Below are positions 37,120 to 49,107 of a stretch of 64,000 nt of DNA, one piece after another. Source of the stretch: Tamarix chinensis (lineage: Eukaryota > Streptophyta > Magnoliopsida > Caryophyllales > Tamaricaceae); NCBI GenBank assembly GCA_030549775.1, contig CM060177.1:93806736-93870735 (forward strand), in the 5' to 3' direction. The notes under the pieces are model-generated. The model worked only from the letters and a program-made list of their open reading frames with translations. It was not told the DNA's origin and did no database searches. The translations under genes were made by a program, and so were the position numbers. The number at the start of each line of letters is the position of its first letter. Positions within the stretch are counted from its first letter, which is position 1.

Positions 37120-38851
37120 CTTCATAGTCAAATACATATGATATATACCATCTGATATTTCCTTAATATAATGTCTTCAAGATCTTGCACTTGGTGAAGA
37201 ATATCTTCACCTGTTAGAGGCTTTGGAGGTATGTCCTTTTCTATAATACCATAAAATAACATCTTATCTCTTCTCCATCTATGATTATTTTCCAAGTAGC
37301 ATCGGTGACCCATAAAGTATTCCTTTCCCCCATTAACTAGTCTCAAAGAGTGAGTATTCTTATTGCATATAAGGCAAATAAGTTTTCTGTAGGTGCTCCA
37401 TCCAGACATTATTCCACATGCAGAAAAATCATTAATAGTCTACATAAGAGATGCATGGAGATTGAAATTTTGACGCTTTGATGCATCATATGTTTGGATA
37501 CCATTAGTCTACAAGTCCTCTAATTCATTGATTAGAGGCTGTAAATAAACATCAATAGCATCCTCAGGACTATTAGGACCTAAAATCAACATAAAATAAA
37601 GAAACTTGGATGACATGGATATCAAAGGGAAGAAAGTACAAAACATAATTTGTCGATATCATAATTTAGAATAGTAGATGAAAGTTGAAAGTCAATCTCA
37701 AACCTAGAACGAGCATGCACAACAATATACTTGGTTCCTTCATGTACAACGAAGGGGGCAAGTTGTATGGAATAAGGGTCATAAGCCACATACCATATGA
37801 TGGTCTCACATTATTGAATGGTTGAAAGCCATCACTTGCTAGCCCAAGTCTAACATTTCGAGGTTCAAAAGAAAGATCCATATTGATCTCATCATGTTTT
37901 TTCCACACCAACCCATTAACTAGATGCCTCAAATCTCCATCATTATCTTTATCATGATGCCATCTTATTAATGAGGCCATCTTAATGGACATAAAAAGCA
38001 TATGAATTGAGGTTTTAGTGGAAAGTATCGTAATATTTTAAGAGGTTTTTTTTTCATTTTCTTTTACCTTCTCTTCCTTACTATGCTTGCTATGTTGCCA
38101 TCTTGAAGTTTTGTAAATTTTACATTTCTCCAGATGACTATCTTCTTTCAAAAATAGCATACAATCCTTCACACATATATAAATCTTCTCATATGAAAAG
38201 CTAAGATCTTTAGTTATCTTTTTTCCTTATAATAGGAGTCGGGAAAGGTTGAATTTTTGGGCAATAACTCTTCTTTCAAAAAATTAAGTAACATTGTGAA
38301 AGAATGATTACTCCATTTACTAGTACTCTTCACATGAAACAATTGAATTAAGGAAAACAATTTAGATCCCTTATAACCCTCGTAAAGAGGTTGTTGGAAG
38401 TCATTCAACAACCTATGTTTATCTACTACTTCAAAGTTGGGTTCTTCTCATGGTTTAGGGATCTAATATTTCCTAAATTTGGCTCAAGATTCCGATATTG
38501 AGGATACCTATCTTCTAAAATTTCCACTATCTTATTATCACTATCATCATAGTCATCTTCATTCTCATTATTTTGAGGATCCATTTTGATGTCAGAATGT
38601 TCCTCTTGTCCTTCTTCACCATGATGAAACCATAAAGTATAACTTCTCATAATCCCAAAGGTCACCAAGTGTGCTTTCACATCATCACGAGTTCTAGAAT
38701 TAGTGTTAACATAGTTGATACAAGGACATCGAATCAGATTTGTATTGATTTTTTAAAATGCATAGTTTAAGAAATCTTTAACTCCGATAAAATATGTTGG
38801 ATCATGAAAACGATCACCAACAAGGCTAATCCATTCCTTATTGGGTTCCAT
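37120..38851 (-). pseudogene. CACTA TNP2-like transposase, broken
   Basis: Reading the minus strand from the ATG at 38851: a transposase-associated N-terminal domain (EWISLVGDRFHDP; IRCPCINYVN; THE-like GIMRSYTLWFHHGE to about 38590), an acidic spacer, then LFSLIQLFHVKSTSKWSNHS (38290-38350). Next come the TNP2 catalytic-region segments DPRN-like PRNVRLGLASDGFQPF (37810-37865) and MWLMTLIPYNLPP, and GWSTYRKLICLICNKNTHSL with GHRCYLENNHRWRR (37265-37405). Several stops and gaps break it, and the usual C-terminal part is missing. The element would depend on others for movement. Confidence 0.85.
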
Positions 38852-41678
38852 TTTCTAAAGGGAAAAAGGAATAAACATAACAATTAGAAAAAAAATGCTA
38901 ATTAGATGAAAACATGCACACTATTATTTTTAAGAATACACGACAAAGATCTCAAAGATATAACAAGAAATAACACCAAACATCATAAATAAAGTATTAA
39001 TGAAATAAATAGAAAGCACAAAATCACACCACGGTTTCTTTCAAATTTTAAAGGTTTCATGATCTCAAGTTTTAATTTGTAGTATCTTTAATACCTCAAC
39101 TTTTTTTATCAATAAATTCATAACCTCATTTTTTTATGAGCAGGAATTTATTATTGTATTCTTCAATAATTAATTACCACTGCTAGTTATTTGTACAAAA
39201 ATAAGGTCTAGGTAAAGCCTGAAAATTGTTGTTCATAATCTTGCCTACTTATGTCCTCCAAATCAAGGGAAAGAAGACATAGGATGCTTTCTATATTTGC
39301 AAACTCTAATGAGATATCCTGAATATCTAAATTATCATCTTGAGTGTCTTTAGACTCTTTAACCACTATAAAATACCTGCATTATTTTCTTTATAATAGA
39401 AGCATCATTTTAATGCTACCTGTTTGAGTTTGTTCATATCTTCCCTCTTATAGACACAATGACATCTATGGTAGTTGAAGATAATAGGTATGATTTGTGG
39501 GTTATTCATTTGATTATTGTAATTATGTATGAAATATATAAATATTTTTTAATCCTTATTTATTTTTGATATTTATATAAGCCTACTTGTTTTTTGTATT
39601 TAATCTTTTAGTCTAAGGGTCAGGGTTTTGGCCTGATGTCGAAGAGGGATTTTAAAAGTAGGCATTATGTGTTAAGAGTAGGAATTTTAATTTTGATATT
39701 AATTTTTGGATATTCATTCTGTGTTAAGAGTAGGCATTTTACATGTATGAATTGGCAATTCCTTTAGTGTATCCCATGGTGATTTCTATTCATGACCTGG
39801 GATTTAGGGTATAAATTTCCTCCTTTATTTTTCTTGCTTATATTATCCTTTCTTTCTTTTAGTTGCTATGTTTTTCTTTCAAGATAATGATGTTAGATTA
39901 TGGCTTAGGTGTAGATATTTGAGTTGATTGGGGCTTTAGACTTTGTGCTCCTTTCTTATTCTAATGTTGCAACTAGATATTTTTGTTATAGTTCCAAAGT
40001 TTGGGTCTAAGCTATGGGAAATTTGGGAAATTGATTGCATATATGAGTGCTTAATATTAGGGTTCACACTCATCCTTATAATTGGGATAGAGGAAGAGCA
40101 AGAGAGGAAAACTTACAATTTTATTGCATATCATGAAAAAATAAACTTTGAATTGTTTTTCCATTTGAATTTATCCCCCTTACTTGTAATCCGAATTTGA
40201 TCTTAAGCATCACAATTGTATGAAAAAATAGGTTAATTATCAGCACGAAATTAAAATAACTACAACAAACAATCAATAACTTATCAAATTGCACTCTTTT
40301 TCCCTAATCATATACTATTTATTTGCTAGTAGATAACCATTCTTTTATTCTTCTTTTTTCTCTCTTTATAAAATGGCACATTAACTATATTTTTTGTATT
40401 AATATACACTAGCTGCTATATACTCTTCGACCTCATTTTATTGTACAGTTTCACATTTGACATGTTGCCTAAGCAAGCAAGCTCCATCAAATGACAACAA
40501 AACCATAAAGATCTCTTAGTCATGTATACTAGCTTTTTTCAAACAACAAAATGTTTACTAAAATAAATCATTAGAAAAGGACATTACGGCAATTAGTAAG
40601 CGAAAAAAATTCATCTTGTGCAACAAATGCCAATTCATAATTCAACAAGTATGATGCCCTCCCCATCATTCATGCAGACTTCAAATAATAATTCTTAAAT
40701 GATTTAACATAGAAAATAATCTAAGGGCATCAAAAAGAGAGTATACAACAATATAAAGTAATGAAGAAAACTTTGAGTACCGCCATCTATCAAAACCCTT
40801 CCTAATATTTTTACTTTCAAGATAGCATATATTGTATACTCAATTGATTAAAGTAATAAAGGAAAGACCTAATTTAACATAATTAGGATTTTTGAATTCG
40901 GACTACTAATCCGGTCAAATCTTGCTAAAATATTTTAATTGATGAATCCGAAAAGAAATTAAACATGAACTAATACAACTTATATAATCAATTGAATAAA
41001 ATAACTCAATTAAATATTCCAATCTATATCCGTAAGAATTTTGACTAAAGAATCCAATTCCAATTAATTTCACATAAATTTCTTAAATTAATAGCTCCAA
41101 CATGAAATTTGATATATTATAAAGCATATTGTAAATATAATTTATCCAACATAGCTTAATCAGATAAAACTGATAAATCCTGACATAATTAGGTCACAAT
41201 CCAATTTTTACAAATCAACAACAACAAACACAATTAATCATTCCAAATCACTCATATAATATATATATATATATACATAATTAAATAATTCATTTATCTT
41301 ATTATAATCTAATTCATTAAAAATTAATCAAAACAAAAGTTACAGTTTAGGTATTTATACCAAATGAATTCTTGTGATATTAGAGGGGATGAGGGCTACT
41401 GGAGCTTCTCTAGTTGTCAATGACCATTTGTCGGTGCCGAGTGAACGTAGAGTCGGCCAAGTAGTGGCGTTCTATTGTTGTATTTGTGTGTTGTTACTTG
41501 TTTCTATTTCGCTAATGCTCGATGCTACTACATTGAAGGATGACAACGACGAGAGGAGAGGGTTCACCAGCGGTGGCTGGTGTGGTGGTGTGGCCTAGGT
41601 TTAAGGAGATGGAGGAAACTGAGAGGGTTGGCGTTTTAGTGTGGTGGTGTGTCAGTGTGGCTTGGGTCAAAGTGTTTT
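38852..41678. other. Non-coding part of the CACTA element upstream of the transposase
   Basis: This is AT-rich sequence with no recognisable gene. A GTGTTAAGAGTAGG block occurs twice (39669-39682 and 39722-39735). A TA tract lies near 41259-41273. The frames at 39943-40200 and 41374-41598 have no recognisable motif; the second lies in a locally GC-rich patch next to the nested LTR. Confidence 0.5.
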
Positions 41679-44600
41679 TGTAACACCCCCAAAATTCATT
41701 ACTAAAAAAATTTATTTTATTAAAAGATACAAAGAAAATAAATTGTGAATTTTGGGGATATTACCACTATGATTAGTACAAGCCCGGCCCCTAGCCCGTC
41801 TCGTACTAACCACAAGGCTAAAGAAGAGTTATCATCAACCATTAATCAAACTTAAAAAAAGAACTCATAGAAGAACTAGAAAGTTCATAATATGAAAATC
41901 AGAGTGAGTGTAAAAAGATTTTACAATCCGAAAGAGTGCATAATTAAAGTTCCCAAAGGGATAAAAGTTATAGTACGATAAAATAGGTCTAAAATAAATC
42001 GATATAAGGTAAATGAACCATAAAAGGAGATCTGGCCAAGTCGCTCTCGGTCCCCAGGCCAAGTCCAAGCTCTACTCTCAGCCCCACCTGATACCTCATA
42101 AGCATCGTAGGCATTGAACGTGGCGTCTCCTACATGCACAAGTTCAAATGGGCCCTCTGCTCGTGGGAATGAGCAGCACCCATGAAACGGGTGGTATGTA
42201 CGCTATGTACTGAGCAAGGTAACCATGCATCTAAGGCTAAACATAGAGAGGCATATACCATAAGCAGAATCATGTAGATAACATACCTGCAATACAAATA
42301 ATAAAGGTCACACTATAGTCCGGTTAAACTCAATCATTAGATCTCTAATCAATACTCATTTCACACCATGCTTATTATTAATTCATGCAAGTGTGAGAAT
42401 CCCACTATTATAGCCGATGAACTGGAAACTTATAGGGTAAAACGCTCCTAACCACTATTATTGCCTGTGGATCGGTCTCTTAGGCAAAGTGCTCCTAGCC
42501 ACTACAATTCGCCTGTGGACATATATTGCCCTAACTCTCATGGTGTTTCACTGTAATTAATTAGTGTCTTTCTCATGTCTTATCATAATTATGTTCGGTT
42601 TGTTGAGCACAGAATATCTCACTATGATAGCCGGTGGACTGGAAACATGCACAACAACATGCTCCTGGCCACTATTATTTGTCTGTGGATCGGTTTCCAA
42701 GGCACCCCATCTCCTAGCCACTATTATTCATCGATGGACCGGTTTGGGCCCGACTCAACAATATTCCTCTTTAAATGGTTAGTATCTTATTCGATATACT
42801 TTCACCCTAGACATACATGTCACAATCCATTTACTATTATTCTCCCAAGAGGGCACATCCTATATCTTGGGACTTCTGCACCTCCTAATAAACCTCGACA
42901 TCCTTTCCTTCTTCCACTTTCTCACAATGAATACCCAACTCCTAAGTGTGTGGGTCAAATTTCATCACCTTATGCCATCTAACATCAACTTCACTATTGC
43001 CCCCTAGGGTTTTCCCCTGAATCCCTAATTAAGACTACGTGGCCTATCCTTCCTCTATCTCACACATCTAAGGCTCCTTTACTACCCAACACATTGTCTC
43101 ACTTAGATTCAACCCCAATCATTTCGCTTTACTTCCCAATTGCACATGTGACCATGAAACCCTAGTTGGCCACCCCAAACCCTAACACCTTTCTTTCCCC
43201 ATATATCACATCTCCATTACTCACCTACCATCCTCTCTTTCCTATGACACCCATACTCGCCCTACATATGATATTCTTCCACTCCTATCTCATATTCCAC
43301 TCACCCTTAATTATTTTTACTTTCACAACCCCTTCCAATTAGGGTTTTCCTTCCAAAACCTAGCTAAGTTTCCTGTGCACCCTTAGACCAACCTCCGTAC
43401 TATTTTTCATCCAAGGTCTCCAATCACCCCAACAACTCTTCCCTTACCTTAATTACACCCCAAGAAAACTTCTCCCATGTAAGGATCATCCCCTTGCAGA
43501 CTTCATCCATCCCATGCAAACCCTATAATTCCCCATACAAGATTCACTCCACTCTTTTAGTTTGTCTATATTCTCATTTTATTTATCCCCTCATGGATCA
43601 TGAAGTAATTAGGTTGATCTCAAATCCCTTTAGTCGACTCAATTTCCCTTTTTTCCTTTTCATCCCTTCACCCCATATCACATTATTAAAATCTCCTAGC
43701 ACGTATGTCTTAGAGGGTCATATCATAGAACACCACAAGCACAACATAGATATCATTATACACATGTTATAAGGAAGTCACATAAGCATACCTCAATTCC
43801 AAGCTGTGCTACAAGTAAATAGCCATAATAATCATAAATTACACAATATAACATAGCATATGACATACAATTCACATAATATACACATAGTTAGTCTTAG
43901 CTACATCCTTACCTAATATGACACCGATCTTGGAGCATGCTCCTACGCCTCCTTAAGGTTTTGACTTGATTCACCTATAAGAGGGAAATACTAAGGGTTA
44001 ACTTCCCTCTTACCAAAATTACCATAATTTCCTACCTTTCACTTATCATAGCCTACTATTAGGGTTAATAATAATAATAGTTGTTTTATAATAAAAGAAG
44101 GGTTATTATTCATAAGGTAGCTAATTATGTTACTACTAGTCAAAATATATTTTAGTAGATATATTGTTTCATGTTAAAGTATTAATAGCAATACTTATAT
44201 TACTAAATATAATAGCTTTAATATTACTGATAGTAATAATAATAATAGTTGCAATGATAATACTAGTAACAACCCAAATTTTAGTAATGATAATAGTGAT
44301 ATTAGTAATAATAAAGTAGTAACAATAATGATACTAATAATAATAATGCTAGTGGGGATAGTAATATTAGTGATATAGGTAATATTAACACAAATAATAA
44401 AGTAATAATAATAATAATAGTTCTCATCTTAATAATAATAATAATAAGGGTTCAACTATTCTTAATAATAATATTAATAGTAATATTCTGAATTTTTATA
44501 TAATAATAATAATGATAAAAATAATAATAATGATAACATAATAATAATAATAATATTAATAATAATAAAAATGATAACACTTGCATTAATAAAGTTTAAA

Positions 44601-46072
44601 GGTTTTGGAGGTTAGGGTACCACCTAGGGACGGTGGTGACCAGGTGGCACCGGTGTTGGAGCACGGTAGTGGCGGTGGCGACAGTGGAGGGAGAAGAGAA
44701 GGTGGAAAGGTGGTTGCCTAGGTTAGAAGAGGGGGATTTAGAGGGTGGTTGAGGTGGTGGTGGTGGATGTTCTAGGTTGAAAGGGATAGAATGGTGGTTG
44801 TGGTGCAGCCAAAGAGGCGACACAAGCAGTGGTTGGTGTGGTGGCCAAAGGTAGTGGAGGGGGGAAGGGAGAAGGAGAGGGAGGCTAGGGGGAAATGAAG
44901 GTAGGGAAGGTCCTGCTGGTTGTTTTGTGGGATAGGGGAGTGGTGGTTGTGGCAAAAACAGCAGTGGATGGAGGCGCGAAGGGCAACGGTGGGTGAGAGT
45001 GGGCTGATAGGGGCCCAACTTTGCACGGCCAATGCGGCTCGTGTAGGAAGAATCGAGGGTAATGACTGGTGTGGTTCGGTGGAGGGTGGTGCAGGGAGTG
45101 GTTTGGTAGGTGGTTCGGAGCAGTGACGCTAGGCGACGACGGCTGTATGGTCGTTTGAACTGGCGGCGGCACACAGGGTAATTTTTTGGGCAAGGAAAAA
45201 AGAAGGCCGAATGAGGGGTGGTTATGGGGTATTTATAAGCAATTGAAACGATAGAGGATGAAGAGAACAAGAGAGGGGCATGCGTGGCAGGTCGATGATT
45301 GGCTGTAGTAGGACGATACAGGCCTGCAAAGTTGCAGGACCTGATTGGCCAGGGGAGAAGAAGAGGAAGGAGGAAGGGCATGTGTGAGGAGAGAGGAGGG
45401 GCTGATTAGGTCAAAAAGGGACAGGAAAACAATAGGAGAGAGAGGGAAGGTATGCAAGCGTGTGGGACGTTGTAGGGTCGCAAGTCTGTGTAGGGGAGGA
45501 GCATGGAAGACGAAGGGTCGGCTGGTCTAGGGGAAAGAAAAAAAAGAAGAACCAACAAGCGAGAGGTTTGGGGGATAAAAAAGGGGGACGCAGGCTTAGG
45601 CCTCTCGAGAGGAAAGGAGAGGGGAGGTATTAGGCTACGAGGGCTGGACCAAATCGGGGAAGAAGAGGGGAAAAAAAGGAAAACGAGAAAGAAGAGAAAG
45701 GAAGGAAAAAGGAAAAAAGAAGGGAAAATGGAAAAAAGGAAAAAGAAAATAGGGAAAAAAGGAAAAAAATAGATGGGTTGGGATATTTAGAACATTTTGG
45801 TATTTTTGAATATTTAAAATAATAATATTTTAATAAAATAATAAATAAATTCCCTTTTTAGATTAATTTAGGATATTTTGTATAATTATTCCTTAATTCT
45901 ATTTTAATTAGCAAAAAACCCTAATTTTTTGTAATTAAATTATTTATTATTTTCCTATTTATTTTACCTTGATTAATTCCTCTTATTTTAATAAAATAAT
46001 TTATTTGCAAAATTTTCTTTATAATTCTTTATTTGGCCATAATTTTTTAAATTAGAGTTTTGGGATATTTCA
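41679..46072 (-). mobile_element. Solo gypsy LTR (LTR3), reverse orientation, 4394 bp
   Basis: On the plus strand it starts TGTAACACCCCCAAAATTCA (the LTR's 3' end) and ends GAGTTTTGGGATATTTCA (its 5' start). Flanks GTTTT (41674-41678) and ATTTT (46073-46077) differ at one base and may be the target duplication. Reading in LTR direction, it has the AT-rich head, the pyrimidine-rich block (about 45780-44600), an (ATT)n-rich slot (44580-44040), the hairpin modules (42740-42390) and the paired hairpins (42210-42157). The 261-codon proline-rich frame at 44596-45381 (minus) reflects composition and is probably not a gene. Confidence 0.65.
44040..44585. repeat. Long imperfect (TAA)n tract in LTR3
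   Basis: Over about 545 bp the plus strand is dominated by TAA/AAT triplets, interrupted by short words. It occupies the place where other LTRs of the window carry different tandem repeats. Confidence 0.9.
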
Positions 46073-46319
46073 ATTTTGATGTTAATTTGGTAGGATGGGA
46101 ATCAATTAATGAAAGAGATGAGAACGAGAGAAAGAGGAGGGCTCACGACTGGGTGGGATCTTTTTTAATTAAGAAGTTAATTAAGTGGTTTTTTTCATTA
46201 TATTTTAATTTTTTTAATTTTAAAAAATAAAGAATTTTAAGTTTTTATGACATCTTAATTGCATTTTTTTTAGAATTTAGAGATTTGAATTTTTTTAATA
46301 TATATGAGGCTTAAACGTT

Positions 46320-46469
46320 TTTAGTGACCTAATAAATTAATAATTAATGACCAATAATCACATTGGTCATAATAGATATACCATTAACATTGATTATTTA
46401 TGGTGGTTGCTGATAATATATCAATAGTGACCAAAAATTTGGTCGTTAATGTACCGGTTTCTTGTAGTG
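46320..46469 (-). repeat. Right terminal and subterminal region of the CACTA element
   Basis: It ends ACCGGTTTCTTGTAGTG. GACCAATAATCACATTGGTC is a subterminal inverted repeat, and GACCAAAAATTTGGTC is a further palindrome. Confidence 0.8.
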
Positions 46470-49107
46470 GTCAATCTTCACTCATCACCTTCAACCATAA
46501 AAATAGTTGCATACTATCTCACTTCAGCTAAAACCACTATTCCTCACCACCTTGCAATGGAAGCTTTTGTCGTTACCACCCCCTTAGATTCGGCACTTGT
46601 TCTCGTTCCTCCTCATTTGTTGCGTAAGTTTACCCAAAAAACTTGATTTTGTTTGGTTTTCCTCCATTATTTCACCCTCTATTTATTTAGGATTTCCCTA
46701 ATTATGTCATTAAATCCTTATGATGCTTTGTTATTTTTTTCTTAGGTTATTTACTAGAAGTTCCAGAGGAGGTGAGATAGGACATACATGCTTAGATATC
46801 GGAGCCTTATTTTGTCAGGATACTAGTCATTGTTTAGGTTTTTATGTTAAATATCTTGTATGATTATGTATATTATCATGTCATTATCATTATGTTTCTA
46901 AATTCATGTTTTTAATGTTATGATATGATAATGTGTAATATATGATAGAATGAGAGTAAGAATGAAGTAAAATGTGCCAATATAATGTTGTTATGCTAAG
47001 TCGTGTTTTGTGGATTAATATAGCATTAGGAAATGTAATGTGGGATTGAATAAATATGGGAAGTTGGAAATGGGTATATTTAAGATGTATGGTGATGTAT
47101 AATTTGAGTATTTGAAAATAATGATGTTGGACATATAGTTTTTTTTATTATAATGAAATAAGGTTGTTAGGTTATTTTTAAAAGGCATTTTGGTCAATAT
47201 GGATTTAACATTAAAATTATAGTATTTTAATGTGTTATATGGATTAAAATATTCTAAGTATATCATGTGTAATGTTTGAAAAAAGCATGAATGGATTAAT
47301 TTCAATAAAATGAGAGAATGACCTAAGTTGGGAATAATAACCCTAAAAAGGCAATGTTATTATCGCATGTGTGAAACGTCAAAGTTAGATTATGGTTTTT
47401 AGATGTGTTGTTAATATTTGAATTTTTGGAATGTATATTGAATTTGGTACTTATATGAGGGTTATGGAAAAATTTATAGCCTATTTGTGAAATTATGGTT
47501 TTGTAGGGTTTGTGAATAGTAATTTTTGAGATAGGCTTGTTATCGCATGAGTAAAACACTGGGTTTATGATGTGATTTTTAGATATGTTTTTAATATTGA
47601 TATTTTTGAAATGTATATTGAATTTTTCGATTATATATTTCTTATAGGAAGAGTTATATATAACTTATGAAATTAGGTTTTTGTGAGCCTTGTGAATAGT
47701 AATTTTTGAGATAGGGCTAGTATCACATGTGTAATACATGGGATTTATACCTTGAGATTTTTATATGTCGATAATGATAATATTTAGGGAAGATTTGCTA
47801 AATTTAGTTGATAAATAATCAACATGGAGGAAGTTATGCATATAGTGTGAAACTAGGGTTTCTTAAGAAGCTTATGGACTTTTTCCTTAGGGATAACCTT
47901 GATATCTATTTGGTTTTGATCTACTTTCTACAGTATATTTTTTTTACCTATAAAATCAATCATGAATAAGATATTAGTCATTTAAAGTGAAATATCATAT
48001 AAGTCAAGATGAGGTATTAAGTCCATTCCACTGCACGATAATAGTGGTTCAGGTGTGTTGGCCCTGAGAGGTGATCCAGACCATTCTATCAGTTTAAGAA
48101 TAGTGGCTTAGAGTTTTTTTTCGAAAGGTGTTGGGTTTGTTCCACCAAATAATAATAGTGGCTCATGTTTATTATCCCTAAAAGGTACTTAAGTTCATTC
48201 CACCAGATTAAGAATAGTGGGGCCTCAAACTCAATGAGAATGAGGATATGATTTGAGATAAGTAAATAATGGGTAAGAAATTAATTATTTAAAGTAGAAT
48301 ATTACATGAGCCGGGGTCGAAGTGTTGGGTCTATTCAACTAGACGATAATAATGGCTCAGGTGTGTTGCTCTTAAGAGGTAACTTAAGTTATTTCGCCGG
48401 TTTAAGAATAGTGGCTCGAGTGCATTTTGCTTTGAGATGTGTTGAGTCCATTCCACCAGACAATAATAGATGATCATGTGTGTTGTCTTTAAGATGTAAT
48501 TTAGACTATTCCAATGGTTTTAAAATAGTGGGGTCTGTTAACTCAACGTAAATAAAAGAATGGATTATGTTATATCTAATAATGAGGTCTAGATAATTTT
48601 TTATCTAACATTGGTTCTATCATGCATAAATACTTCTTATTTGATGTGAAATTATGAAATTCTATACACCTCTCACTTGACAGTATTGTTACCTTACTCA
48701 ATATGTAACGTACTAACTATCCTTTTCATGAGTACTACTCATTTCCATGAGCAAATCTACCTTCTTTTATAGGTGATTTATAATTATTAGCTTGATGTGC
48801 TTACCTTGGGTGAGCACTAATCAAATTGGTATAAGATATGGTTATCCAAATATCTCTATCTCTCTTTAGAATCGTAATCTTCTATTTTCACTATTTATTT
48901 TCTTCCCTCTATTTTATATCCTATATTATGGTGGAATCAAGTTCTTCCCACACCTGATTCCTAGGTATAAGGTAATTTTTTCCTTGCACCCAACATAGAT
49001 TAGGAATAGGGGTGCCTCTTCTGTGTTGGATGTGGCATGACACCCCTACAATTTGTGTCTTGGATTCCTTTATTAACTCTTAAAATGAAAATTTTGGGGG
49101 TTTTACA
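46470..49107 (+). mobile_element. Solo gypsy LTR (LTR2), right part
   Basis: It resumes the pyrimidine-rich block and then matches LTR1 in order: the GGAGCC block (46801), GAATAGTAATTTTTGAGATA repeats (about 47515 and 47694), hairpin modules (48010-48545), a perfect CTCAT/ATGAG hairpin (48738-48751), TTTTATAGGTGATT, and the end AAATTTTGGGGG-like TTTTACA at 49107. With the left part the LTR totals about 3.7 kb, close to LTR1. Confidence 0.7.

Larger units (their letters stand above)
34267..46469 (-). mobile_element. CACTA (En/Spm-type) DNA transposon, about 12.2 kb including a nested LTR
   Basis: The right end ends in CGGTTTCTTGTAGTG at 46469, so on the minus strand it begins CACTACAAGAAACCG, the CACTA terminus. 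Subterminal TAACGACCAAATTTTTGGTC sequence is mirrored at the left by TTTAACGACCAACTAAAT (about 34299-34316), next to short subterminal repeats. Transposase genes lie on the minus strand at 36434-38851. The candidate 3-bp duplication is GTC (34264-34266 and 46470-46472). The left terminus itself is degenerate, so its position is uncertain by about 20 bp. Confidence 0.8.

Noticed and set aside
44596..45381. 261-codon proline-rich frame on the minus strand
   Set aside because: It lies in the pyrimidine-rich block of LTR3, overlaps other open frames and has no domain; the same block in other LTRs does not preserve a protein.
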